64,000 nt of DNA, taken from positions 2,046,001-2,110,000 of the forward strand of contig NZ_CP159342.1 of assembly GCF_040499845.1 (NCBI RefSeq), in the 5' to 3' direction. Below are positions 16,354 to 27,200 of this stretch, one piece after another (position 1 is the first letter of the stretch; each line of letters starts with the position of its first letter). The stretch comes from Micromonospora sp. CCTCC AA 2012012 (GTDB lineage Bacteria; Actinomycetota; Actinomycetes; Mycobacteriales; Micromonosporaceae). A program made the position numbers and the translations under genes. The notes below the pieces were generated by a model. It was not told the origin of the DNA. It ran no database searches and saw only the letters and a program-made list of their open reading frames with translations.

Positions 16354-16379
16354 GGGGCTCACCTCCGCATCGGATGTTT

Positions 16380-16400
16380 CCATCGACGGTCCGTCGATGG
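16380..16400. promoter_or_regulatory. Perfect 21-bp palindrome upstream of the ROK regulator gene
   Basis: CCATCGACGG, one central T, then CCGTCGATGG: perfect 10-bp arms about 27 bp before the GTG start. It is a strong operator candidate for autoregulation of the sugar operon. It could also form a leader hairpin, though a 1-nt loop would have to open. Confidence 0.6.
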
Positions 16401-16466
16401 GTGGTGTCCGACACAGTAGGAGGCTTCCGCGTCACCTGTCCATAGCTTCAGTCGATCTGACGGCAA

Positions 16467-16488
16467 CTTTTGTACGTTGATACAAAAG
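16467..16488. promoter_or_regulatory. AT-rich inverted repeat upstream of the sugar operon
   Basis: CTTTTGTA (16467-16474) and TACAAAAG (16481-16488) are exact inverses around 6 nt. An AT-rich dyad of this size stands out in a 73% GC region. ROK operators are often AT-rich dyads, so this is a second candidate site for the regulator, or an upstream promoter element. Confidence 0.55.
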
Positions 16489-16579
16489 ATGGGAGTGGAT
16501 CAAGGCCATCCACGTCTGCGCGGCACGGCTGGAGCCGTCGCCTTGCGCGGGCCTCGACCGGACGAGGCGGCCCGGCCGG

Positions 16580-16623
16580 CGGGGCAGCGGGGCGTACGGC
16601 CCCCGCCGTCGCCTGCTGCCCCG
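16580..16623 (-). terminator. Stem-loop downstream of the aminotransferase gene
   Basis: CGGGGCAGC (16580-16588) pairs with GCTGCCCCG (16615-16623). Within the loop, a GCGGGGC and GCCCCCGC pair gives an inner stem. It lies 17-60 bp past the stop of the last cluster gene (16640) and is the best terminator candidate for the nine-gene operon. Confidence 0.55.
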
Positions 16624-16639
16624 TCCGGTCCAGCGGCTG

Positions 16640-17716
16640 TCACCCGTGGAGACCACCGGTGCTCACCGGGTACATCCAGCCGTCCGGGTCCGGGGCCTTG
16701 CCGTGGTGCAGGTCGAGCAGCGCCTCGCGCAGCCGCATGGTGACCGGGCCGGGTGCCCCGTCGCCGACCGTCCACTCGGTGCCGCCGTCGCGCACGGCAC
16801 CGACCGGTGTCACCACCGCGGCCGTGCCGCAGGCGAAGACCTCGGTGATGGTGCCGTCGGCGCACTCCTGCCGCCACTGCGAGACGGACAGGCGCGTGGT
16901 GCCGCTGCGGTAGCCGAGCCGGGTGGCGAGGGTGAGCAGGGTGTCCCGGGTGACGCCGGGCAGGAGGGTGCCGGTCAGCTCGGGGGTGAGCACCTCGGCG
17001 TCGGCGCCGCTGCCCCGCACGAAGAACAGGTTCATCCCGCCGAGTTCCTCGACCCAGCGTCCCTCCACGGCGTCGAGCCAGACCACCTGGTGACAACCCT
17101 GCATCTGTGCCTCACGCTGGGACAGGAACGCCCCCGCGTAGTTGGCGGCGCACTTGACGTCGCCGGTGCCGCCGGGGAAGGCCCGGGCGGTGTCCCGGCT
17201 CACCCACACCCGCACCGGCTCGACGGCACTGCCGAAGAACCCGCCCGCCACGAAGGCCATCATCATGAAGGTGTACTCGTTCGCGGGCCGGAGCATCAGG
17301 TTGGCCTCGCTGGCGAAGAGCAGGGGGCGCAGGTAGAGGCTGACGTTCGGGTCGTCGCCGATGTGGTGGCCGTCGGCGGCGACGACCGCGTCGACCGCCT
17401 GGAGGAACATCTCCTCGGGCACCTCCGGCATCGCCAGCCGACGCGCGGAGCGCTGGAACCGCAGGGCGTTGTCCCGAGGCCGGAACACCGCCATGGAGCC
17501 GTCGACCTGCCGGTGGGCCTTCAGGCCCTCGAAGACCACCTGGCCGTAGTGCAGGCCGATCATGCCGGGGTGCATGGCGAAGGTCGTCAGCGGGCCGCGG
17601 GTGGCCGGGCCCCAGCCGGTGGCCGGGGTCCAGGTCGCGGAGACGAGGGTGTCGGTGAACTGCGCACCGTGCTCGACGTGCGGGAGCCGGGAGACGGGGG
17701 CTTGGGTCTGGGTCAT
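16640..17716 (-). CDS. ilvE: Branched-chain amino acid aminotransferase
   Basis: A 358-residue fold-type IV PLP enzyme. Diagnostic segments are YGQVVFEGLKAHR (residues about 58-70), YLRPLLFASE, GGTGDVKCAANYAG with the PLP lysine at about residue 188, GGMNLFFV, and EVFACGTAAVVTPV (phosphate site). These enzymes interconvert valine, leucine or isoleucine with their 2-oxo acids. It is the last gene of the NRPS operon, 106 bp after the SnoaL-like gene. It may supply a branched-chain or unusual residue to the NRPS, or be a duplicate housekeeping enzyme; the position in the operon favours the former. Confidence 0.85.
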   Translation of the reverse strand: MTQTQAPVSRLPHVEHGAQFTDTLVSATWTPATGWGPATRGPLTTFAMHPGMIGLHYGQVVFEGLKAHRQVDGSMAVFRPRDNALRFQRSARRLAMPEVPEEMFLQAVDAVVAADGHHIGDDPNVSLYLRPLLFASEANLMLRPANEYTFMMMAFVAGGFFGSAVEPVRVWVSRDTARAFPGGTGDVKCAANYAGAFLSQREAQMQGCHQVVWLDAVEGRWVEELGGMNLFFVRGSGADAEVLTPELTGTLLPGVTRDTLLTLATRLGYRSGTTRLSVSQWRQECADGTITEVFACGTAAVVTPVGAVRDGGTEWTVGDGAPGPVTMRLREALLDLHHGKAPDPDGWMYPVSTGGLHG

Positions 17717-17822
17717 GGTGCTCAGTGCTCCTCAGGGTCGGTGGTGCCTGGGCGCGCGGGACGTACGGGCGCGGACGCGGGTGGGTGGGGCCCGGCGGGA
17801 CTGCGGTGGACGGTGCCGGGAC

Positions 17823-18200
17823 TCAGACGAGCGGGGCGGAGAAGTAGGTCTCCCGGCGGCTGATGGCACCGGATGCGTCGAACTCGAAGAAGTCGGCGAA
17901 GCGCAGGTCGATCGGTGATCCGTCCAGGGCCACGCCCCGGAACCCGCCGTGGGCGGCGACACCGTCCCCGTCGGCGATCACCGCGTCGAGGGTGTGCACG
18001 CCCGATCGGATGGGTCGCAGCTCGCAGTAGAAGTGGGCGATCCGCTCCCGGCCGACCATCGGTGGGTGGCCGGGGCGGTGATAGAGGGCGTCGGGGGCGA
18101 ACAGCGCGACCGAAGCCAGCAGGTCGCCGGTGTCGATGAGACCGAAGTAGTCCCGCACGGTCCGGGCGTGAAGCTCGGGATGGACGACGGTGTCAGTCAT
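17823..18200 (-). CDS. SnoaL-like / NTF2-fold protein
   Basis: A 125-residue protein with the NTF2 fold pattern: [39 protein letters not shown], then a [11 protein letters not shown] strand. The ATG at 18200-18198 overlaps the NRPS stop codon (ATGA), so translation is coupled to the NRPS. SnoaL-like folds act as cyclases, isomerases, hydrolases or simple binding proteins. The sequence shows nothing that picks one. Coupling to the NRPS suggests a late tailoring or release-assisting role, which is inference. Confidence 0.75.
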   Translation of the reverse strand: MTDTVVHPELHARTVRDYFGLIDTGDLLASVALFAPDALYHRPGHPPMVGRERIAHFYCELRPIRSGVHTLDAVIADGDGVAAHGGFRGVALDGSPIDLRFADFFEFDASGAISRRETYFSAPLV

Positions 18201-21200
18201 CGTGCTTCTCCTTTCGGGGTGGCCGGTCCGGGGGTGGAGCCGGTCGCCCGGCCGGCGTTCGGCATGGTGGTCAGGTGGGCGGCCAGGACCGGCCCGATGT
18301 GGGCCAGCGCCGCCGGGCTCGTCATCAGCCCGTGGGAGAACGGCACCGGATGCACCTCGACGTGTCGTGCGCCGTGTGACGGCCACCGTCGCGCCGCGGT
18401 GGACCCGGCGGCGGTGAACAGCAGCAGGTCCCCGTCGAAGGGGGGCGAGGCGACCGACCGGGTCAGGTTCACGTGCGCGACGAAGACGCGCAGCACCGAC
18501 GCGGCGGTGGCACCCAGGGAGTCCAGGTCCAGCTCGGTCAGGGCGTCGAGCGTCAGCGGACCGTCGGGCACCGGCCGACCCAGCGAGTCCAGCACGGCGG
18601 CGACCGCCGCCGGGTCGTCGGGGCGCAGCGGCGCGGCGTCGGGGTCGACGTCGAACGGGTACGCGTCCAGGAGGGCGAGCAGCGCCACCTCCTCCCCCGC
18701 CGCGCGGAGCCGGGCGGCGATCCCGTGCGCGAGCGCGCCGCCGAAGGACCAACCGAGCAGGTGGTACGGGCCCGACGGCTGGACGGCGCGGATCTCGGCG
18801 AGGTGGTACGACACCAGCGCGTCCAGGTCGTCGGTGTGCCGGTGCGGGTCGGCGAGCGCGGGCGACTGCAGCGCGTACAGCGGCCGGTCGGGAAGGTGCC
18901 CGCGCAGCCCGGAGTAGACCCAGCCGAAGCCGGCGGCCGGGTGGACGCAGAACAGCGGCGGTGTGCCGCCGTCCACGCGCAGCGGGAGCATCGTCGCCAG
19001 CGGGTCGGCCCAGGTGTCGAGCTGCTCGGCCAGCCGGGCCACGGTCGGCGCCTCGAACAGCGACCGCACACTGACCTGGCCGCCCAGGTCCCGGGAGATC
19101 CGCCTGGCCAGCATCGCACCGAGCAGGGAGTGCCCGCCGAGGGCGAAGAAGTCGTCGTCGACGGTGACCTCCGGCAGCCCCAGCACCTCGGCGAAGAGAC
19201 CGCACAGGAGCCGTTCGACGTCGGTGCGCGGCGGTCGGCCGGTGGTGTGGTATTCGGGCGCGGGCAGCGCGGCGCGGTCCAGCTTGCCGTTGGCGGTCAT
19301 CGGGAGCCCGTCGAGGACCACGACCGCCGAGGGCACCATGTGCTCGGGCAGTTGCCGGGCCAGGTGGTCGCGGATGTCACCGGGCTCCGCCGCACCGACG
19401 ACGTAGGCGACGAGCCGGCGGTCGCCCGGTCGGTCCTCGCGTACCTCGACGGCCGCGCGGGTGAGTGCGGGATGGCGCAGCAGGGCCTGTTCGACCTCGG
19501 CGCGCTCCACCCGGAACCCGCGGATCTTGACCTGGTCGTCGGCCCGGCCCACGAACTCCAACTGGCCGTCGGTGGTCCGCCGGGCCAGGTCACCCGTGCG
19601 GTACATCCGCGCGCCGTCGTCGGCGAACGGGTTGGCCACGAACCGTTCGGCGGTCAGGCCCGGCTGCGCCACGTAGCCGTTGGCGAGCCCAGCGCCGCTG
19701 AGGTAGAGCTCGCCGACGACGCCGGGAGGAACCGGCTGCAGCGTGGCGTCGAGCAGGTGAGCGGTCTTGTTGGCGACCGGAGCGCCGATCGGCACGGTGC
19801 GGCCGGCCGGCCCGTCCTCGCGGGGCACCTCGTACGCGGTGGTCAGGCCCATGCTCTCCGCCGGGCCGTACCCGTTGGCCACCCGCAGCGTGGGCCACTG
19901 CCGCATCGCCCTGCTCACGTGGGCCGGCGACGCCGCCTCGCCCGCGGTGACCGCCCAGCGGAGCCCGGCGAAGACCGTGGGGCTCTCGTCGGTCATGAAG
20001 TTGAACAGGCTGGCGGACATCTGGAGCATGGTGACTCCGTGCGCGGCGACCAGGTCGGCGATCGCGTGCGGCTCCGGCCGGCTGCCGGGTTGCAGCACGC
20101 AGGTGCCCCCGAACAGCAGGGCGCCGAAGAGTTCCAGCGCGAAGGCGTCCCACGACATCGGGGCGCACTGCAGGAAGACCTGGTCGGCGCCGAAGTCGAC
20201 GTAGGACTGGCCGAGGAAGGTGCCGACCAGCGCGCGGTGCGGGGCCGCGACCCCCTTCGGTCGTCCACTGGAGCCGGAGGTGAACATCACGCAGGCGGTG
20301 TCGCCGGGGTCGGCCGGCACGGCGGGTGCGTGGGCCGGGCGGGCGGCGATGACGGCGGCGTCCGTGTCGACCCGCACGTAGCTGACGTCCCCCGCGTCGA
20401 GCCGGTCCCGCAGCGCGGACCGGGTGATGATCACGGGGGCGGTGGTGTCGGCGAGCGCGCCGCGCAGCCGCTCGGTGGGGAAGTCCGGGTCCAGCAGCGT
20501 GTAACCGGCACCGGTCTTGAGCACGGCGAGGAGGCTGACCACCAGGTCCGGGCCGCGTTCCAGGTGGATGCCGGCGAGGGTGCCCCGCCCGAGCCCCAGC
20601 GGGATCAGGTGGTGGGCCAGCCGGTTGGCCTCCCGGTCCAGTTCGGCGTAGCGGATCTTCCGGCCCTCGTGGATCAGGGCGGTGGCGTCGGGCGTCCGGG
20701 CCGCCTGCGCGGCCACCAGGTCGTGCAGGCAGCGGTCCAGGGGTACGTCGCGCGCGGTGTCGTTCCACTCCACGAGCAGTCGGTGCCGCTCCTGCGCGGT
20801 CAGTACGTCGACGGCGCCGATGCGGACCCCGGGGTCGGCGGCGACGGCGGTGAGCAGCCGCACGAGCCGCTGCCCGATCGCCTCGACGCTGGCGTGGTCG
20901 AACAGGTCCCGGGCGTACTCGACGGCGCCGTCGATGCCGGCCGGGGCGCCGTCGTCGTCCCGGTTCTCGCCGAAGGCGAAGGTGAGGTCGAACTTCGCCA
21001 CGCCGGTCCCGACCGGCTCGGTGCGCACCGTCAGTCCCGGGATCGTCAGCTCGCCGCGCGCGTTGTTCTGCACCACCAGGCTCACCTGATAGAGCGGGTG
21101 CCGGGCCGGGGTGCGCGGCGGGCGGACCAGGTCGACCACCGTCTCGAACGGCACGTCCTGGTGGGCGAAGGCGGTCAGGTCGACGTCGCGGACGCGGCGC

Positions 21201-24200
21201 AGCAGCGTGTCGAAGGTGGGGTCGCCGCTGGTGTCGGTGCGCAGGACCAGCGTGTTGACGAAGAAGCCGACCAGATCGTCCAGGGCGCTGTCGGTACGTC
21301 CCGCGACGGGCGTCCCGAGCGGGATGTCGGTGCCCGCGCCGAGCCGGGTGAGGAGCGCGGCCAGCGCGGCCTGCAGGACCATGAAGAGCGTGACCTGGTG
21401 GGCCCGGGCCACGGCGGCGAGCCGACCGTGCAGTTCCGCGTCGAGCCGCAGGTCGACGACGCCGCCGCCGGCGCGCGGCTGTGCGGGTCGGGGTCGGTCG
21501 GTCGGCAGGTCCAGTTCGTCGGGCAGGTCGGCCAGGGCGCTGGTCCAGTACTGCGACTGGTGGGTGAGCAGGCTGTCCGGGTCGTCCTCGGCGCCGAGCA
21601 GGTCCCACTGCCAGAGCGTGTAGTCCGCGTACTGGACCGGCAGGGGCGACCACTGCGGGGACTCACCGGCGTGCCGGGCGGCGTACGCGACGGCCAGGTC
21701 CCCCAGCAGGGGACCGGTGGACCAGCCGTCGCAGGCGATGTGGTGCAACGTCAGGAGCAGGACGTGTTCGTCGACGTCCAGTGCGAACAGCTCGGCCCGG
21801 ATCGGCGCCTCGGTCGCGAGGTCGAACGGGACGCGGGCGGCCCGCTCCAGGGTGCGGCCGAGGTCCGCCTCCGCGCAGGCGCGCAGCGGCACCGTGAGTC
21901 GTACCTCGTCGGGCGGGAGGATCCGCTGCCAGGGCAGGCCGTCGGTGGCCTGGAACACGGTCCGCAGCGCCTCGTGCCGGGCGACCACGTCGGTGAGCGC
22001 GGCGGCGAGGGTGGCCGGGTCGACCGGCCCGGTGAGGCGCAACGCGAACGGCGCGTTGTAGGTGGCGGCGGGTCCTTCGAGCTGGTCGACGAACCAGAGC
22101 CGGCGCTGCGCCGACGACAGCGGCAGGCGGTCCGGGCGGGGCCGGCGGGCGACCGGCGGGCGCAGCTGCTGCTCGTCGTCCAGCCGGTCGGCCAGGCCGG
22201 CCACCGTCGGGTGCTGGAACAGCGTCCGGATCGCCAACTCCGCGCCGAGGGCGGTGCGGACCCGGCTGATCAGCCGCGCCGCGAGCAGCGAGTGCCCGCC
22301 GAGGGCGAAGAAGTCGTCGTCGACGCCCACCCCGGGCAGCGTCAGCACCTCGGCGAAGAGCCCGCAGAGGATCTCCTCGCGCGGTGTGCGGGGCGGACGT
22401 CCGGTGCCGGTGCCGGTGAACTCGGGCACGGGCAGGGCCCGCCGGTCGAGCTTCCCGGTCGGCGTCAACGGGAACGCGTCGACGAGCACGAACGCCTGCG
22501 GCACCAGGTGCTCGGGCAGCCGTTCGGCGACGTGGCGGCGCAGGTCGGTCACGCTGACGGCGGTGTCGGCGCGGGCGACGACGTAGGCGACGAGCCGCTT
22601 GTCCCCCGGCCCCACCTCGTGCACCACCACCGCGGTACGGGCCACACCGGGATAGCTGCCGACGGTCGCCTCGACCTCCCGCGGTTCCACCCGGAAGCCG
22701 CGGATCTTCACCTGGTCGTCGGCCCGGCCGAGGAAGTCCAACACCCCGTCGGCGCGCCAGCGCACCACGTCGCCGGTGCGGTACATCCGCTCGCCGGGCG
22801 CGTCGTACGGGTTCGCGACGAACCGCTCCGCGGTCAACGCGGCCTGCCGGACATAGCCGTCGGCCAGTCCGACGCCGGACATGTACAGCTCGCCGGCGAC
22901 CCCGACCGGCACGGGTCGCAGCGCCTCGTCGAGGACGTACACCCGCTTGTTGCGGATCGGACGGCCGACCGGGACGGTCCCGCGGGCCACGTCGGCCGGC
23001 TCGACCGTGTGGCAGGTCGTGAAGATCATGCTCTCGGCGGGCGAGTACCCGTTGACCACGCGGACACCCGGGTACGCCGCCAGCAGCGCGGCGAGGTGCG
23101 GCACCGACGCGCGTTCGCCTCCGGTCATCACCTGGTCCACCCCGGTCAGCACGCCCGGGTACTCGTCGAGCAGGAAGTTGAGCAGGCTGGCCGACAGGTG
23201 GACGGTGGAGACGTGCCGCCGGGCGATCAGCTCGGCGATCACGGCCGGCTCGGGTTTCCCGCCGGGGTGCAGCACGCAGGTCCCGCCGAACAGCAGCGCC
23301 CCGAACAGCTCCAGCGCGAACGCGTCCCAGGAGACCGGCGAGCACTGCAGCACCACCTCGCCCGGGCCGAAGCGGACGAAGTCCTGCCCGTGGAGGGTGC
23401 CGACGACGGCCCGGTGCGGGGAGGCGATGCCCTTGGGTCGGCCGGTCGAGCCGGAGGTGAACATGACGCAGGCGACGTCGCCCGGGCGGGCCCGTCGGCC
23501 CGGCCGGTCACCGGAGCCGGTCCCGGCGACGGCAGGGTCGACCAGCAGGTCGGCGATCTGTCGGGTGGCCGGGTGGCCGGCGAACCCCACCTGGTCGGTG
23601 ACCACCAGCGCCACGCCCGCCTGGGCGACGACGGCCGCGAGCCGCTCGGGCGGGAAGTCCGGGTCGAGCATGGTGTATCCGGCGCCGGCCTTCAGCACGC
23701 CCAGCACGGCGGCCACCAGTTCCGGCCCCCGCGGCAGGTGCACTCCCACCACGTCGCCGACGCCGATCCCGGCGCGGTCGAGGCCGTGGGCGATCCGGTC
23801 GGCGTCGGCGTTCAGCCCGGCGTAGCTGACCGTGCGGTCGCCACACACCAGCGCTGTCGCCGCCGGACGCTCGGCGGCGTGCGCCTCGAACAGCTCGTGC
23901 AGACAGGCGTCGGGGACGACGCCGGCGGTGTCGTTCCACTCGTGCAGCAACCGGGTCCGCTCGCCCGGGTCGAACAGGTCGACCGCACCGATGGGCAGGT
24001 CCGGGTCGGCGGACAGGGCGGACAGCAGGCGTACCAGCCGGCGGCCGATCGCCTCGGCGGTCGCACGGTCGAACAGATCGGTGGCGTACTCCAGGTAGCC
24101 GGCGAGGCCGCCGGGCCCGTCGTCGGGAAGCTGCTCCACGAAGGCCAGCGCCAGGTCGAACTTGGCGACGTCGGCGCCGACCGGCAGGACCTGCGCCCGT

Positions 24201-27200
24201 ACGCCGGGGAACTCGGCCGTGGCCGCGGAGTTGTTCTGCACCGCCAGGTTCACCTGGAACAGCGGGTGCCGGGCGGTCGAGCGCGCCGGGTTGAGCGCCT
24301 CGACCAACCGCTCGAACGGCACGTCCTGGTGGGTGTACGCGGCCAGGTCGGTCTCCCGGACCCGGGCCAGCAGGTCCCGGAAGCTCGGCTCCCCGGAGGT
24401 GTCGGTCCGCAGCACCAGGGTGTTGACGAAGAACCCCACCAGGTCGTCGAGCGCCTGGTCGGTCCGGCCGGCGACGGGTGAGCCGATCGGCACGTCGGTG
24501 CCCGCGCCGAGCCGGGTCAGCAACGCCGCCAGGCCGGCCTGCAACACCATGAACAGGGTGACTCCGGCGTCCCGGGCGAGCCCGGTGAGGGCCCGGTACA
24601 GCTCGCCGTCCAGGTGCAGCGTCACCACGTCACCGCGGTGGCTGGGGCGGGCCGGCCGGGGCCGGTCGGTGGGCAGGGTCAGCTCCTCCGGCAGCCCGGC
24701 CAGCGCCTCGGTCCAGTACGCCAGCTGGCGCGACAGCAGGCTCTGCGGATCGTCCTCGGCGCCGAGCAGCTCCCGCTGCCACAGCGTGTAGTCGACGTAC
24801 TGGACGGCGAGTGGAGCCCAGTCCGGTTCGGCCCCGGCCCGTCGCGCCCGGTAGGCGACGGAGAGGTCCCGCAGCAGCGGGCCCAGGGACCAGCCGTCGC
24901 TGACGATGTGGTGCAGCATCAGCAGCAGGACGGTGTCGTCGGGCCCGACGGTGAACACCGTGGCGCGGACCGGCGTCCGGTCGGTCCGGCCGAGGTCGTG
25001 CGGCGTGGCGACGGCACGGGCCAGGGCGGTGTCGAGGCCCTCCGTGGTGCAGTCCACCATCGTCAGGTCCACCTCGGCGGGCGGCAGGACGACCTGGCTC
25101 GGCTCGCCGTCGTGCACCACGAATACCGTCCGCAGCACCTCGTGCCGGGTCACCACGTCGGTGACCGCCGCCGCCAGCGCGGGCAGGTCGACCGGGCCCC
25201 GCAGCCGTACGGCCAGCGGCGCGTTGTAGGTGGCGCTCGGCCCGTCCAGCCGGTCCAGGAACCACAGCCGCTGCTGGGCGAAGGAGAGCGGCACCCGTTC
25301 CGGGCGGGGTCGCGACCGTACCGGCGGACGTTCCGCCCGGGTGAGCCGGTCGGCGAGCCCGCACACGGTGGGCCACTGGAACACCGCGCGGATCGGCAGT
25401 TCGGCGCCGAGGACCGACCTGACCCGACTGATCAGCCGGGTCGCCAGCAGCGAGTGCCCGCCGAGGGCGAAGAAGTCGTCGTCGATGCCGACGCCGGTGA
25501 GGCCGAGGACGTCGCCGAAGAGTCCGCAGAGGATCTCCTCGCGGGGATTGCGCGGGCCCCGCCCGGTGGCGTCCGGACCGACCTCCGGGACCGGCAGCGC
25601 CCGCCGGTCGAGCTTGCCGTTGGGGGTCAGCGGCAGCGCGGGCAGCGCCACCAGCGCGGCGGGCATCAGGTGGGCGGGCAGCCGCTCCTCGAGGTGCCGG
25701 CGCAGGCCCGGGAGCGGGTCGGTGCCCCGCACCGGTACGACGTAGCCGACCAGCCGCCGGTCCCCCGGCCGGTCCTCCCGGACGACGACCGCGGCCTGCG
25801 CGACGGCGGGGTGCCGGTGCAGCACCGCCTCCACCTCGCCCGGCTCCACCCGGAACCCGCGGATCTTCACCTGGTCGTCCGCCCGCCCGACGAAGTCCAG
25901 CACCCCGTCCGGCCGCCAGCGGGCGAGGTCGCCGGTGCGGTACATCCGCTCGCCGGGCCGGCCGTACGGGTTGGCCACGAACCGCTCGGCGGTCGACGCG
26001 GCGCGGTTGACGTAGCCGTTGGCCAGGCCCACGCCCGCCACGTACACCTCGCCGGTCACGCCGGGCGGCACGGGTTGCAGGGCCACGTCCAGCACGTACA
26101 CCTTCTTGTTGGCCACCGGCGCGCCGATCGGCACGGAGGTCGTGCCCGCCGGGGCGGCGGCGGCCCGGTGCGCCGTCGTCAGGCCCATGCTCTCCGCCGG
26201 GCCGTAGCCGTTGACCACTGACAGGTGCGGGAACTGTCGCACCGCTTTCGTCACATGTGCCACGGAGGCTGACTCCCCTGCGGTGATCGCCCAACGCAGC
26301 CCCTCGAACGCCGTGGGGTACTCGTCGAGCAGGAGGTTGAAGAGGCTGGCCGACATCTGGAGCATGGTCACGTCGTGCGCCGCGGTGAGGGCCGCGATGG
26401 TGTCCGGCTCCGGCCGCTGCCCGGGGTGCAGCACGCAGGTGGCACCGGTCAGCAGCGCGCCGAACAGCTCCAACGCGAAGCCGTCCCACGACACCGGGGC
26501 GCACTGGAGGAACACCTGGTCGGCGTCGAAGTCGACGTAGGACTGGCCGAGGAAGGTGCCGGCCAGCGCGCGGTGCGGCGCCACGATCCCCTTCGGGCCG
26601 CCCGTGGAGCCGGAGGTGAACATGACGCAGGCCGGGTCGGTCGGGACGGCCCGCGCCCCGACGGGTGCCGCCGGTCCGCTGAGGGTGTCGGGCCGGACCA
26701 CGGTGGTGGGCAGGCCGGCGAGCAGGTCGCCGTCGGCGGCGGAGACGACCAGCGGGATGCCGGTGTCGGCGACCACGTCCCGCAGCCGGCCGGCCGGGAA
26801 GGCGGTGTCCAGCAGGGTGTACGCACCACCGGCTTTGAGGACGCCGAGCAGCGCCGCCACCAGGTCCGGCCCGCGGTCGAGGTGGACCCCGACGATGACG
26901 TGCGGGCCGACGCCGAGGCGGACCAGGGCGTGGCCGATGCGGTTGGCGGCGGCGTCGAGCGCGGCGTAACTGAGCGCCCGTCCCTCGGACAGGAGCGCGG
27001 TGGCGTCGGGGCGGGCGGCGACCTGCCGCTCGAACAGCTCGACCAGCGTGCGATCCAGGGGCGCGTCGGCCTCGGTGGCGTTCCAGTCGGTCAGGACCAG
27101 CCGGCGCTCGGCCGGGTCCAGCAGCTCCACCGCACCGATCGGGCGGTCGGGGTCGGCCAGCACGGCCGACACCAGCCGGGTCAGGGCGTCCGCCGTGGTC

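Noticed and set aside
18473..24481. A 2002-residue open frame on the plus strand opposite the NRPS gene, and similar long plus-strand frames up to 36643
   Set aside because: High GC keeps the antisense frames open. The translations are rich in Gly, Arg, Val and Asp repeats, show no domain, and lie fully opposite a well-supported NRPS.
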